A stretch of 37,097 nt of DNA from Enterobacterales bacterium (GTDB taxonomy: Bacteria > Pseudomonadota > Gammaproteobacteria > Enterobacterales > Kangiellaceae). Positions 1-9,661 of the stretch are shown here, piece by piece. The notes under the pieces were generated by a model. The model did no database searches and had not been told where the DNA came from. It saw nothing but the letters and a program-made list of their open reading frames with translations. A program made the translations under genes and the position numbers. The stretch covers positions 1 through 37,097 of the forward strand of contig JAUZSK010000020.1 in NCBI GenBank assembly GCA_030949565.1, given 5' to 3'. Position 1 is the first letter of the stretch. Each line of letters begins with the position of its first letter.

Positions 1-1538
1 GTTCACAATGAATCGTGCCAGTGCCACGAATCACAAGTATATGTCGTTAAACTCCGCAATCGATCACCATCAGCTCACTGAGTAGTAATGGTAATAATGC
101 GTTAATGCATTTGGCGAAAGTCTTGCGTTGCGAACTAGCCACACCGAAGCAAGCCCTTTTAGAGTTAGTGCTTAAACAAGATAAGGATTCGACCAGTGCA
201 GATATCAATCAATCAATGTCTCAACCACTGGATGAAATGTCCCGTTTAAAACGAACCACTCCCATCGATTGTCTAAGAAAAATTAACCAAGCATTCACTA
301 GTCAAAATAATCACCCCTACTCAGTCTTTTTATGCGGGCTTTTCTCATTTGATTTGATTGCCTCATTTGAACAACTACCGGCGGTTAAAATGGGTAATAA
401 CCTATGCCCTGATTATGTATTCTATTTAGCTGAAGAGCTACTGGTGATCGATCACGAAACCCAACAATGCCAAATTTATAGCTGTGTTTTTGATGGTGCC
501 GATTTTGACAAAAATTTCTATGAGCAGTCTCGACGTCTGTCATTAATTGCACAGAAAATGACCCAAGGAATCGACCAACTTGACTCACAGCAGCTAGCAA
601 AACCAGCAATCACAGCAGAGAAATACCAGTCAGTGGCCTGTGATCTTTCCGACCAAGCCTACGCCGACCAAGTGATCCAATTAAAGCAAAATATCCTGGC
701 CGGTGATATTTTCCAAGTCGTGCCATCGCGCAGTTTTTCTACACCATGCAAGGACAAATTATTAGCCTACCAGGAATTAAAACTAGCCAATCCCAGCCCT
801 TATTTATTTTACTTGGAAGATCAAGATTTCACTCTATTTGGCGCATCACCGGAAAGTGCCCTTAAATATCAAGCCTGTGACCGAAAGGTTGAACTCTACC
901 CAATTGCAGGAACTAGAGCACGCGGAAAATTGGCCAATGGAGAAATTGATTTTGATCTCGACTGCCGCTTTGAGGCCGAGCTAAAATTAGACCAAAAAGA
1001 AGTTGCCGAACACATGATGCTAGTGGATCTTGCACGCAATGATATTTCTCGCATTTCAGAGCAAGGGAGTATCAAAATTCCTCGCTTAATGCAAGTTGAC
1101 CGCTATTCCCATGTCATGCATTTAGTCTCCTGTGTCGAAGGTACCCTGTCAAAAGATCTCGATTGTCTGCACGCCTATCAGGCCTGTATGAATATGGGCA
1201 CCTTAACCGGAGCACCTAAAATTAAGGCCACTGAATTATTACGCCGGTGTGAAGGCAAACGACGCGGTAGTTATGGCGGCGCAGTAGGCTATATTAACGC
1301 AGATGGTGATATGGATACCTGTATCGTTATTCGAAGTGCTTATTGCCGTGATGGAACCGCTTATATTCAAGCCGGTGCGGGAGTGGTTCACGATTCCGAT
1401 CCTATGGCAGAAGCTGACGAAACGCGTAAAAAAGCAGGTGCTGTGATTGAGGCCGTATTAAGAGCGAATGAGCTTATCGAGCAAGGCAGCTTGATCAAGG
1501 GTGAATTGAATCAGCAAACGCCGCAGGGAGAGAATTAA
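1..1538 (+). CDS. trpE: Anthranilate synthase component I (partial at left edge, 5' part damaged)
   Basis: TrpE converts chorismate plus ammonia (from TrpG) to anthranilate, the first committed step of tryptophan synthesis. The open frame from the ATG at 105 (477 aa) carries the chorismate-binding core: FQVVPSR, FGASPES, PIAGTRARG, DLARND, YSHVMHLVS, GAPKIKA and the C-terminal QAGAGVVHDSDP block. It follows the E. coli type closely (GLFSFDL, CPDYVFYLAEE). The match to the family continues upstream of ATG 105 in the same frame to about position 51 (SSNGNNAL just before the Met), then meets a stop at 48-50. A plausible continuation (MSLNSA) lies in another frame, so there is probably a frame break near 48-62. 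About 65 N-terminal residues of the family lie before residue 1 of the open frame, so the true start is outside the window. The stop overlaps the trpG start (TAATG). Confidence 0.93.
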
Positions 1539-2161
1539 TGATTAAACTACAAGATCTGGAAATCTTATTAATTGATAACTTTGATTCTTTCACCTATAAC
1601 CTGGTAGAACAATTAAGAGGCTCGGTCAAAGCGGTTAAAATATTCCGCAACAATATCCCTTTAGATTATTTCTTATCCGAAGTGATTGAGCCAACAAAGC
1701 CACAAATAATTTTACTCTCTCCGGGGCCCGGCAATCCTCAATCTGCAGGGATTTGTTTGTCAATTATTGAACAGTGCAAAGGAAAACTACCGATCTTAGG
1801 TATCTGTTTAGGCCATCAAGCCATTGTTGAAGCCTTTAATGGTAAAGTCTCATCGGCGAAATCAATTATTCATGGCAAGGCCTGCAATATCACTTTAGAT
1901 GAAGAAGAAGCCAAACTATTTGCTGGACTCCATAATCCTTTTAGAGCGGCACGATATCACTCACTAGCTGCCAGCCAGATCCCTGAGGAACTTAAAGTGA
2001 TTGCTAATGCGAAGCAAGAAGTGATGGCAATTAAACACCGTAACTATCCGATTCTTGGATATCAATTTCACCCCGAATCGATTTTAACCACACAGGGCAA
2101 CCGCCTGATGCAACAATCCATAGAATGGTTGATTCAACAGCATAATTTTGAGGTTAACTAA
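1538..2161 (+). CDS. trpG: Anthranilate synthase component II, glutamine amidotransferase
   Basis: This is the glutaminase subunit that feeds ammonia to TrpE. At 207 aa it is a stand-alone class I amidotransferase, not fused to TrpD as in E. coli. The N-terminal NFDSFTYNL segment, the oxyanion SPGPGNP (about residues 61-67), the nucleophile elbow GICLGHQ with Cys90, and the His178/Glu180 pair in FHPES are all visible, so the triad is complete. It starts on the last base of the trpE stop and ends by overlapping the trpD ATG by one base, which implies translational coupling. PabA is the only serious alternative, and the trp operon setting excludes it. Confidence 0.96.
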   Translation: MIKLQDLEILLIDNFDSFTYNLVEQLRGSVKAVKIFRNNIPLDYFLSEVIEPTKPQIILLSPGPGNPQSAGICLSIIEQCKGKLPILGICLGHQAIVEAFNGKVSSAKSIIHGKACNITLDEEEAKLFAGLHNPFRAARYHSLAASQIPEELKVIANAKQEVMAIKHRNYPILGYQFHPESILTTQGNRLMQQSIEWLIQQHNFEVN

Positions 2162-3210
2162 TGCAAGATTTATTGCAACAATTGTATTTAAAAAACCATT
2201 TGACGCAGCAGCAATCTGAATCTATTTTCACACAATTGATTCAGGGTCAATTAACTGAATCTCAAATGGCTGGGTTGCTGATTAGCTTAAAAATGAATGG
2301 CGAGCAAGCGCAAGAAATAGCGGGAGCTGTTCAAGCACTAAAAAAAGCCAGTAGGCCTTTCAGCAATCCTTTTCAGGGTTCAGAAAAAGCTTTAGCCGAT
2401 TCTTGTGGAACCGGAGGTAGTGGCAAGAACACCTTGAATATTTCCACCATGGTGGCGCTGCTACTTGCCTCCATGGGAATGCCAATGGTAAAGCACGGTA
2501 ATCGGTCGATTTCATCAAAATGTGGCTCCGCCGATCTGTTAGAAAAATTCGGTGTGAAAATTGATATGAATAGCCAACAAGCGCAACAGTGTTTAGCTGA
2601 TACCAATTTTTGTTTTTTGTTTGCACCAGCATTTCATCCCGGCGTGAGACATGTGATGCCGGTGAGAAACCAATTGGCAACCCGAACTATTTTTAATCTA
2701 ATCGGCCCGCTGATAAATCCGGCAAATCCAAGCCTTCAACTTATGGGCGTGTATGCGCCTGAGTTATGTCAACTTGCCGCAGAAACGTTAAAATTATCAG
2801 GCTGTGACTCTGCGATGGTTGTGCATTGCGAGGGTTATGATGAAATTACGCTCCACGGTGAGACTCAGGTGGTGGAAGTTAAAGACGGCTCGCTACTACA
2901 ATATTCATTAACCAATAAGGATTTTGGTTTTGCGCCGTGTCAAGCTGAAGATATAAGTGGTAATGACCCTCAATCAAATGCAGATTTCAGCTTATCGCTA
3001 CTAAAAGGCGAGCTAGATAGCGACAAAAAAGTAGCCGTCGCCAATACCATCGGTGCCAATGCTGGTGCCCTTTTATATCTATCCGATAAAAGCCTTAGTC
3101 TTAAACAGGCTAGTCATAACGCTTTATCCGCATTAAGTAACGGCTTGGCTTTTAAAACATTGCAGCAGGTGATTGATTATAGTCAGTCACTTACCGCGAC
3201 TGAAGAGTAA
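2161..3210 (+). CDS. trpD: Anthranilate phosphoribosyltransferase
   Basis: TrpD transfers the phosphoribosyl group of PRPP to anthranilate, the second step specific to tryptophan. It is 349 aa, the normal family length. The PRPP/phosphate loop CGTGGSGKNT (about residues 82-91) and the KHGNRSISSKCGSADLLE segment (about 111-128) are intact. The N-terminal helical domain has the LTESQMAGLLISLKMNGE pattern typical of the family. The ATG shares one base with the trpG stop. Eleven bases separate its stop from the trpCF start, with an AGAAGA-like Shine-Dalgarno in the gap. Confidence 0.97.
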   Translation: MQDLLQQLYLKNHLTQQQSESIFTQLIQGQLTESQMAGLLISLKMNGEQAQEIAGAVQALKKASRPFSNPFQGSEKALADSCGTGGSGKNTLNISTMVALLLASMGMPMVKHGNRSISSKCGSADLLEKFGVKIDMNSQQAQQCLADTNFCFLFAPAFHPGVRHVMPVRNQLATRTIFNLIGPLINPANPSLQLMGVYAPELCQLAAETLKLSGCDSAMVVHCEGYDEITLHGETQVVEVKDGSLLQYSLTNKDFGFAPCQAEDISGNDPQSNADFSLSLLKGELDSDKKVAVANTIGANAGALLYLSDKSLSLKQASHNALSALSNGLAFKTLQQVIDYSQSLTATEE

Positions 3211-3220
3211 GAGAAGATTT

Positions 3221-4647
3221 ATGTCAAAATCTAGAGATGTTCTTGCTGAAATCGTTTGCTATAAACGAGCAGTGGTTAAGCAGCAACAGCAACAAAAGCC
3301 CTTAGCCGATTTAATTCAACAGCTAACGCCCTCTTTCCGAAGTTTAGAACAGGCGCTGTGCAACCCCCAATCGGATTTTATTTTAGAATGTAAAAAAAGC
3401 TTCACCTTCCAAAGGTTTGATCCGACAAGATTTTAATCTAGAAGAGATCATTGGGCATTACAAGGACTATGCCAGTGCTATTTCGGTATTGACCGATGAA
3501 AAATATTTTTCTGGCAAGCATGAATATTTAAAAATAGTCAGTGAGTTAGTTGAGTGCCCCGTTTTATGTAAAGATTTTTTTTATTGCTCCCTACCAGGTT
3601 TATCAAGCCCGTTTATTTGGTGCCGATGCGATACTTCTAATGCTTTCAGTACTCGATGATGATGACTATCGACAATTAGCCAAAGTTGCCGCCGAGCTGC
3701 ATTTGGATGTTTTAACCGAAGTTCACGATCAAAATGAACTAAATAGAGCGCTTAAACTTAATGCGGCCATCATAGGCATTAATAATCGTAATTTAAAAGA
3801 TCTTTCTATTAATCTGCAGACCACCAAACAGCTAATGGATTTGCTAACAACAGAACAACGACAGAAGCACATTTTTATTTCGGAGTCAGGGATCGACGAT
3901 TACAGCCAAGTCAAATCCTTGGCGTCAATACCGAATGGCGTGGATGGCTTTTTGGTGGGTTCGAGCATTATGTCAAAGCCGGATATTTCCGCGCAATGTA
4001 AACTACTTTATATGGTCGAGTAAAGATCTGCGGTTTAACTACAGTGAAGTCGGCAAAAATAGCCGCTCAAGAGGGCGCGACCTATGGTGGTCTTATTTTT
4101 TATTCAAAGTCACCTCGATGTGTTACTTTAGAACAAGCGAAAAGCATTGTCATATCGGTCGATTTAACCTTTTGTTGCAGTGTTTGTTAATCATCCCATA
4201 GCGGAAATGTTTGAAATTATCCAGCAACTTGAATTAACCCATATACAACTCCATGGTGATGAAACGGAAGAAACTATTCAGACAATTAAACAGCGCTTAC
4301 CAAGTTTGGTCATCTGGAAGGTTATCAAAGTAAAGTCCGATCTTTCTACTGATATTAAAAAAATGCTAGAGCATTCTAAAGCGGATCATTTTCTTTTGGA
4401 TAAGGATGCTGGCAGTCAAGTAGGTGGTGCAGGAATCCCTTTCAACTGGGAATCTATTCAGTCAAATTTGGACTCACAATCAATATCTAAAAAAATTATA
4501 CTTGCTGGTGGAATTAATTTTGAAAATGTGCAAAAAGCTGTTGCACAAAATGCTTTCTGCATCGATATTAACTCAGGCGTTGAATCAAGCCCTGCAATAA
4601 AAGATGAAACAAAGATTAAGCAAATAATGCAGTCTCTAAGAGCTTAA
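3221..4647 (+). CDS. trpCF: Bifunctional indole-3-glycerol-phosphate synthase / phosphoribosylanthranilate isomerase, broken by four frame breaks
   Basis: As in enterics, TrpC (IGPS) and TrpF (PRAI) appear to be one polypeptide. The start [11 protein letters not shown] at 3221 is the one with a Shine-Dalgarno. The reading frame breaks four times. (1) The A7 run at 3392-3398 should be A6, restoring [10 protein letters not shown]. (2) The T8 run at 3575-3582 should be T7, restoring [20 protein letters not shown]. (3) Around 4009-4014 the frame changes between KLLY and [10 protein letters not shown], where TrpC joins TrpF. (4) The T4 run at 4170-4173 should be T3, restoring [12 protein letters not shown]. 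Corrected, the product is about 473-474 aa, close to the E. coli fusion (about 453). IGPS catalytic segments (SPSKG, KDFF, LTEVH, NNRNL, SESGI) and PRAI segments (KICGLT, VQLHG-like [21 protein letters not shown]) are present. Most breaks sit in homopolymers, so sequencing error is likelier than a dead gene. Confidence 0.88.
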
Positions 4648-4672
4648 TTTATCAATAACCTAAGGAATTAAA

Positions 4673-5860
4673 ATGAAACACAACGCAAGATATTTTGGGG
4701 AATTTGGTGGCATGTTTGTCCCTGAATTGCTAGTACCCGCTTTGCAACAACTGGAGCAAGCATTTAATTCCTCACAGGATGATGCCGAGTTTGCTAAAGA
4801 GTTTTCTGATCTTCTAAACAATTATGCTGGACGTCCTACCCCTTTAACCTTGACGCGTAATTTGTCGCCCAATGACAAGGTGAAAATTTATTTAAAGCGC
4901 GAAGATTTACTGCATGGTGGCGCCCACAAAACCAATCAAGTATTAGGTCAAGCGCTGCTGGCAAAACGTATGAATAAAACAGAAATTATTGCAGAGACTG
5001 GTGCCGGTCAACATGGTGTGGCAACCGCGATCGCCTGTGCACTGCTAGGTTTAAAATGCCGGGTGTATATGGGAGAAAAGGATTGCGCGAGACAACAACC
5101 CAATGTATTTCGGATGCGCTTATTAGGCGCGGAAGTCATTCCTGTCACCGCAGGCAGCGGCACCTTAAAAGATGCTGTTAATGAAGCCTTGCGAGATTGG
5201 TCGTCCAGTTATCAAGATGCTCACTATCTATTAGGCACCGCCGCAGGACCACATCCTTACCCAACCATGGTGAGAGAATTTCAGAAAATGATTGGTGAAG
5301 AAGTGCACCAGCAGATTATACAACATGAAGGAAAATTGCCTGACTATGCCATCGCTTGCGTTGGCGGTGGCTCTAATGCTATCGGTTTATTCCATGAGTT
5401 TTTGCCTCATGAATCGGTGAAACTCATCGGTGTAGAACCCGCTGGCAAAGGCCTGGATACGGATCATCATGGCGCCACTTTAAACAAGGGCAAGAAAGGG
5501 ATTTTGCATGGCACCTATACCTATGTGATGCAAGATAGCGATGGTCAAATTGAAGAGTCCTATTCGGTTTCAGCCGGTCTAGATTATCCGGCAGTCGGAC
5601 CTCAGCATGCTTTTCTAAAAGATAGCGGTCGAGTGGATTATGTAAGCGTTACCGATCAACAAGCCCTCGATGCTTTTGAACTCCTTTCTAAAAGTGAAGG
5701 AATTATTCCAGCATTAGAGTCCTCGCACGCCCTCGCTTATGCCTTAGTGTTAGCTGAAAGCTTGCAACAGGAAGCAACCATTGTAGTTAATTTATCTGGA
5801 CGTGGGGATAAAGATCTCGACTATGTCAGACGACTTAAAGAGGAGTCCAGTCATGACTGA
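4673..5860 (+). CDS. trpB: Tryptophan synthase beta chain
   Basis: This PLP enzyme condenses indole with serine to give tryptophan and forms the alpha2beta2 complex with TrpA. It is 395 aa and full length. The PLP lysine is Lys86 in [13 protein letters not shown], and the phosphate-binding GGGSN loop is at about 231-235. [19 protein letters not shown] and the C-terminal SGRGDKD block are all present, as in the TrpB1 family. An AAGGA Shine-Dalgarno lies 7-8 bases before the ATG. The end of the gene overlaps the trpA start by eight bases (ATGACTGA), so the two subunits are translationally coupled. No frame problem is seen here, unlike trpCF and trpA on either side. Confidence 0.98.
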   Translation: MKHNARYFGEFGGMFVPELLVPALQQLEQAFNSSQDDAEFAKEFSDLLNNYAGRPTPLTLTRNLSPNDKVKIYLKREDLLHGGAHKTNQVLGQALLAKRMNKTEIIAETGAGQHGVATAIACALLGLKCRVYMGEKDCARQQPNVFRMRLLGAEVIPVTAGSGTLKDAVNEALRDWSSSYQDAHYLLGTAAGPHPYPTMVREFQKMIGEEVHQQIIQHEGKLPDYAIACVGGGSNAIGLFHEFLPHESVKLIGVEPAGKGLDTDHHGATLNKGKKGILHGTYTYVMQDSDGQIEESYSVSAGLDYPAVGPQHAFLKDSGRVDYVSVTDQQALDAFELLSKSEGIIPALESSHALAYALVLAESLQQEATIVVNLSGRGDKDLDYVRRLKEESSHD

Positions 5861-6679
5861 TCAAACAGCTAATCAATCACGCTATAACCGCCTTTTCGAA
5901 AAATTAGCTAAAAAAAATCAAGGCGCCTTTGTGCCCTTTGTGACGCTTTGTGATCCCAACTTGGAACTTAGTTTCAAAATAATACAATGCTTGGTTGAAA
6001 GTGGTGCCGATGCTTTAGAGTTAGGTTTTCCCTTTTCGGATCCGATTGCCGATGGTCCCGTCATTCAAGCGGCATCCATTCGAGCGTTGCAAGCAGGGTC
6101 AAGCAACCAAAAGTGTTTTGATCTGATCGCACGAGTCCGCCAAGCCTATTCTGAAATTCCTATCGGTTTATTGCTCTACTCCAATCTAGTAGTCGCCACA
6201 GGTATAGAGAGCTTTTATGAAAAAGCCAATGAAGCCGGTGTTGACTCCATTTTAATTGCCGATGTTCCAATCATCGAATCACAAGCCTTTTGTGAGATTG
6301 CACAAAAACATCAAATTGCACCGATATTTATCGCCACGCCTAATGCCTCAGCTGAAACATTGCGACAGGTTGCTGAAAATGGCAAAGGCTATACCTATTT
6401 ATTAAGCCGCGCCGGCACAACGGGCACTGAAGTTAAAGCGGAAATGCCAGTGGATAATATTCTTAACCAACTTAGACAGAATAATGCATCGCCACCACTA
6501 TTAGGTTTGGGATCTCCGATACCCAACAGGTCAAAAAAGCCATTGGCCTAGGTGTTGCTGGCGTGATCAGTGGTTCTGCGGTGGTAAAAATCATTCAAGA
6601 TAATTTGCAGGATGAAGGGAGAATGCTGAACGAATTAGGGAACTTTATTAGGGATATGAAGCAGGCGACTATTGGTTAG
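5853..6679 (+). CDS. trpA: Tryptophan synthase alpha chain, one frame break near the C terminus
   Basis: TrpA cleaves indole-3-glycerol phosphate to indole and G3P. The start chosen is the ATG at 5853 ([12 protein letters not shown]) inside the trpB end, with AGGAG about seven bases upstream. An in-frame ATG at 5802 lies deep inside trpB and is not needed. Catalytic Glu56 ([11 protein letters not shown]) and Asp67 (IADGP) keep the family spacing of eleven. The frame breaks at T3 6507-6509. Adding one T restores the phosphate-binding [13 protein letters not shown], and the frame then continues through [15 protein letters not shown] to TAG at 6677-6679, giving about 275 aa (E. coli 268). Left uncorrected, the protein ends at 6551 and lacks its last roughly 40 residues. 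This is the last gene of the trp operon. Confidence 0.92.
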
Positions 6680-6767
6680 TCTTTGCTCCCGGCATCCGAC
6701 CGACAAGGACCTCGGAAGTGCAGAAAATGCTGGAGCAATTTGGAGCCATTCCATCCATGGAGATAAC
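6680..6767. other. Short, GC-richer gap between convergent trpA and pqiC
   Basis: The 88 bases between two convergent genes hold no clear terminator hairpin with a T tract. Their composition is visibly richer in G and C than the flanking genes. The segment contains a short partial dyad around CCATCCATGG (6753-6762). It could be a member of a dispersed intergenic repeat family or the remnant of something else. Nothing in it can be assigned a function from sequence alone. Confidence 0.3.
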
Positions 6768-7364
6768 CTAGAACTTTGCTATCTCCATCGCAATTAAATC
6801 AACCAGCTCTTGCAATGATTTTTCCAATTGATCAACGGCGTGGTCGTAACCGTCCTCTTTTAAACTCCGGTTTAGCGAGTAACCTTGTTTTGCTAATATT
6901 TTACCCTGATGATCATACAGCCAAAAATGTCCGGTAGTAATGGTCTGTGAATCTCGTCCAATATGAAATTGTTCAAGACTAATTTTAAGTTGATAGGTTT
7001 CCTTGTCACCATTGAGACGGTCATTATCTTCAAATCTGTATTCAGTTAATTGAGCGGAAAGTCCATTTAACATCAATCGCGTTACTGCACCTTCTAAATC
7101 TTCCGCCCATTGGTTTCTATTCGAAATCTGTAATTGGTGAGCGCTAGTTTCCATCATTAACCCTTGTCTTCTCAGATAGTTTGCCAGCTCCACAGATTTT
7201 AAAATAACCAGTGGTCGAGTCATCTCTTGTGGTGTTTTTTTTGATTGTTGCGCAACTGGAAGTGTTTTAGCCGATGACAATTTATAATAATGAATTTGTT
7301 TTGGGCTATTGGCACATGCTAATGAAAAAATAATTAAAGAGAATATAATAAGAATTCTAGTCAT
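6768..7364 (-). CDS. pqiC: PqiC-like outer-membrane lipoprotein (DUF330 / ABC-type transport auxiliary component)
   Basis: PqiC is the lipoprotein partner of the PqiA-PqiB lipid-transport bridge, thought to sit in the outer membrane. The likely start is the ATG at 7364, giving MTRILIIFSLIIFSLAC, a lipoprotein signal with lipobox Cys17. A longer in-frame start at 7409 would put 15 hydrophilic residues ahead of the signal. The start overlaps the pqiB stop by eight bases (ATGACTAG). The mature part has the family pattern (HYYKLSS, VILKSVELANYLRRQGLMMET, NRNQWAEDLEGAVTRLML, YQLKISLEQFHIG). It is about 198 aa, a usual length. It is the last gene of the minus-strand pqi operon and faces trpA. Confidence 0.88.
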   Translation of the reverse strand: MTRILIIFSLIIFSLACANSPKQIHYYKLSSAKTLPVAQQSKKTPQEMTRPLVILKSVELANYLRRQGLMMETSAHQLQISNRNQWAEDLEGAVTRLMLNGLSAQLTEYRFEDNDRLNGDKETYQLKISLEQFHIGRDSQTITTGHFWLYDHQGKILAKQGYSLNRSLKEDGYDHAVDQLEKSLQELVDLIAMEIAKF

Positions 7365-9042
7365 TGGACTTTCCTTTGGGTTCAACTTCATCATCTGATT
7401 CGCCAGCAAAGATCAAGCTGTTAGGCTGATTTTTCAATTGAGTTAAGATAGGAGTTATCTGCTTGAGCAATTTTTCTAGTGTTTGTATCGTCGAGATAAT
7501 CTCTTGCTGTGTTTTTGATCCGGATGAGAAGTCTTTTGCTAGATTTTCAATACTATTCAATGTTTTATTTATCTGTTTTATCAACCCAGCGCTTTCTGGA
7601 TTATCCAATAAGCCATTCGCCCTTGAGCCGAAGCACTACTGAAATTGATCATTGCTCCGTGCATCTCATCCATCGCTTTACCAGCATTGTCGATTAGATT
7701 CCCTAGCGCTAAGTTATCGATAGTCCCAAGTATATGATCTACTTTCTCCAACAAACTATCAATTTCACTGGCGGCTGTCGGTATCACTAAATAATCGTTA
7801 AACTGTGACAGCTTTGATTGAGTATTCACCACAAATTGGATTTCAATATATTTACTACCCGTTAACAGGCTACCGGAGCTGATAAAAGCATGTAGCCCCT
7901 TAACGATCATGCGAGAAATCTCCTGCTTTACTTTTAGATTTTGTTCGGCATTGTCATCGAGTCCAAGCCGAGCAGGTTCAATTTGAATAAGAACGGGAAT
8001 ACGCGATTTTTCATCGAGTAGATTACCCATTTCTGAATAAAATATATCGGTTCTGACTACCGAACCGATTCTAACACCCTTAAATTCTACTGGTGCGCCA
8101 GTGCTTAATCCTCGGATTGAGTTTCCAAACAGCAATATAAACTGTTGGGCGTGACGATATTGTTGTTGCAACAACTCTGATTTATTCTGGTAAATTGTAA
8201 AAAAAGGTTCGCTCTGTAATAACTTTTCCTTTGGGTAGGTTTTCTGGCACATCAAAGGTTACTCCTCCACGAATAAATGTTTCTAAAGTCCCTGTTTGGA
8301 TCCGCAGACCATCCGCATTTAAGTCAAATTCAACCCCGTCAATTTTCCAGAATCGCGTGTTAGTAGTAACCAATTTATCATAAGGGCTTTGAATAAATGC
8401 GTCATAGTAAACCTTTCTTTGTTCAACATTAAAATGAACATACTCAATGCGTCCTACTTGTATGCCGTAAAAAAGTATCGGGTCGCCCACTTTCAAAGCG
8501 GTTTGGTTATTACTATCGAGTGTAATTCTTAATCCCGGAGTACCCGGTGAGGTAACGGGTGGGAGCTCCAAACCAACAAAATCGGTCCGTTTTTGTTCAG
8601 AGAAGCCCGGTGATAATTCGATATAGGATCCCGAAAACAAAGTCGAAAGCCCAGAAATTCCACCATTACCAATTCGCGGTTTCACTACCCAAAAATCCGT
8701 ATCAGTTCGCAATAATTTTTCGGTGTTTTTATCAAGCCTCGCGGTAACCTTTACCCCATTAAACTTGTTATTAAGTTTTATCTCGGTGACTTGACCGATG
8801 GTTATCTCACGATATTTTATTTTGGTAGTACCTACTTCCAGACCTTCTGCAGTTTCAAAAAAGACAGTGATTTCGGGTCCTTGATTAGCCCAAGTGTTTA
8901 GTACCATCCATAACCCAACAAATAACGACACAAGAGGAATCAACCAGACCAATGAAATTGAACGAGTAGGGCTAACCTTAGCCGCAAGGATTTCATCTGA
9001 CTTATCTACTTGAGACTCATTATTTGACACTAGGATCACCAT
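7357..9042 (-). CDS. pqiB: PqiB-like MCE (MlaD family) protein, two frame breaks
   Basis: PqiB is an inner-membrane-anchored periplasmic protein whose stacked MCE domains form a tunnel for lipids between the two membranes. One TM helix is near residues 30-47 (SLVWLIPLVSLFVGLWMVL). Successive MCE repeats follow: ITVFFETAEGLEVGTTKIKY, a second beginning near GLRITLDS, and a third with RGLSTGAPVEFKGVRIGSV. The C terminus is a helical, coiled-coil-like tail (IKQINKTLNSIENLAK). Two breaks are visible. The A7 run at 8199-8205 should be A6 (restoring TERTFFTIYQNKSELL). At 7607-7608 one base is missing (restoring GRMAYLDNPESAGL). Corrected, the protein is about 561 aa, close to E. coli PqiB (546). 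The start overlaps the preceding pqiA half by about 23 bases, and a GTG further inside is a possible alternative. Confidence 0.88.
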
Positions 9043-9661
9043 TGGATTGACTATCTATTTTTTGCCATATTAATTTTGGATCAAAACTCATGGCGGCAAT
9101 CATGGTAGTGACTACCATAGCTGCAAAAGCAATCGATGCCTCGCCCGGATTAATGGTCATAATATTCCCCATTTGAATCAGCGCAACCAACACTGTCACC
9201 ACATAGATATCGACCATTGACCAACGACCAACGAGTTCCGTCATGCGTAATATTTTATGATGGTTCCCGTAATCAACTCGTTTGCTATCCATCGCAAAAT
9301 AACAGAGGGTTGCCAAAGCCATAATTTTAACTACTGGAACCATAACGCTGGCAACAAAAATAATAATAGCGATGGGATACGAGCCATGACTCCACAAGGT
9401 TAACACACCACCGAAAATCGTGCTTTCTGTTCTATCACCTAAATAGAGGGTATTCATTATGGGATAGAAATTAGCCGGAATATACAAAATGATGGAGGTC
9501 GTTAACCAAGCCAGGGTCTTTTGCAACGCGCGTTTATGAGCAACTAAAACTTTAGAATCACAATGATAACAGTAATTAGTTTCCAATGAATTAACTCGAA
9601 AGCACATGGAACAGACTTTTTTCTGCTGGCTGGTCGCAGTATGTGGATAAAAATCAACCAT
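9020..9661 (-). CDS. pqiA: PqiA-type inner-membrane protein, second half gene
   Basis: This corresponds to the C-terminal PqiA domain of the E. coli protein. It has a zinc-ribbon-like pair CxxC (Cys17, Cys20) and CxxC (Cys31, Cys34), followed by four hydrophobic helices (ILYIPANFYPIM, AIIIFVASVMVPVVKIMAL, VDIYVVTVLVALIQMG, IAFAAMVVTTMIAAM). The chosen start is ATG 9661, which overlaps the first half gene by eight bases (ATGGTTGA). The frame extends to an upstream TTG at 9670, but that is less likely. Because the overlap has a proper start and stop, the two-gene arrangement looks genuine rather than a frameshifted pqiA. The product is probably the membrane partner of PqiB. Confidence 0.85.
   Translation of the reverse strand: MVDFYPHTATSQQKKVCSMCFRVNSLETNYCYHCDSKVLVAHKRALQKTLAWLTTSIILYIPANFYPIMNTLYLGDRTESTIFGGVLTLWSHGSYPIAIIIFVASVMVPVVKIMALATLCYFAMDSKRVDYGNHHKILRMTELVGRWSMVDIYVVTVLVALIQMGNIMTINPGEASIAFAAMVVTTMIAAMSFDPKLIWQKIDSQSNGDPSVK

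Noticed and set aside
3221..4647. trpCF as a true pseudogene
   Set aside because: All catalytic segments are conserved in the shifted frames, most breaks are homopolymer indels, and the rest of the trp operon looks functional.
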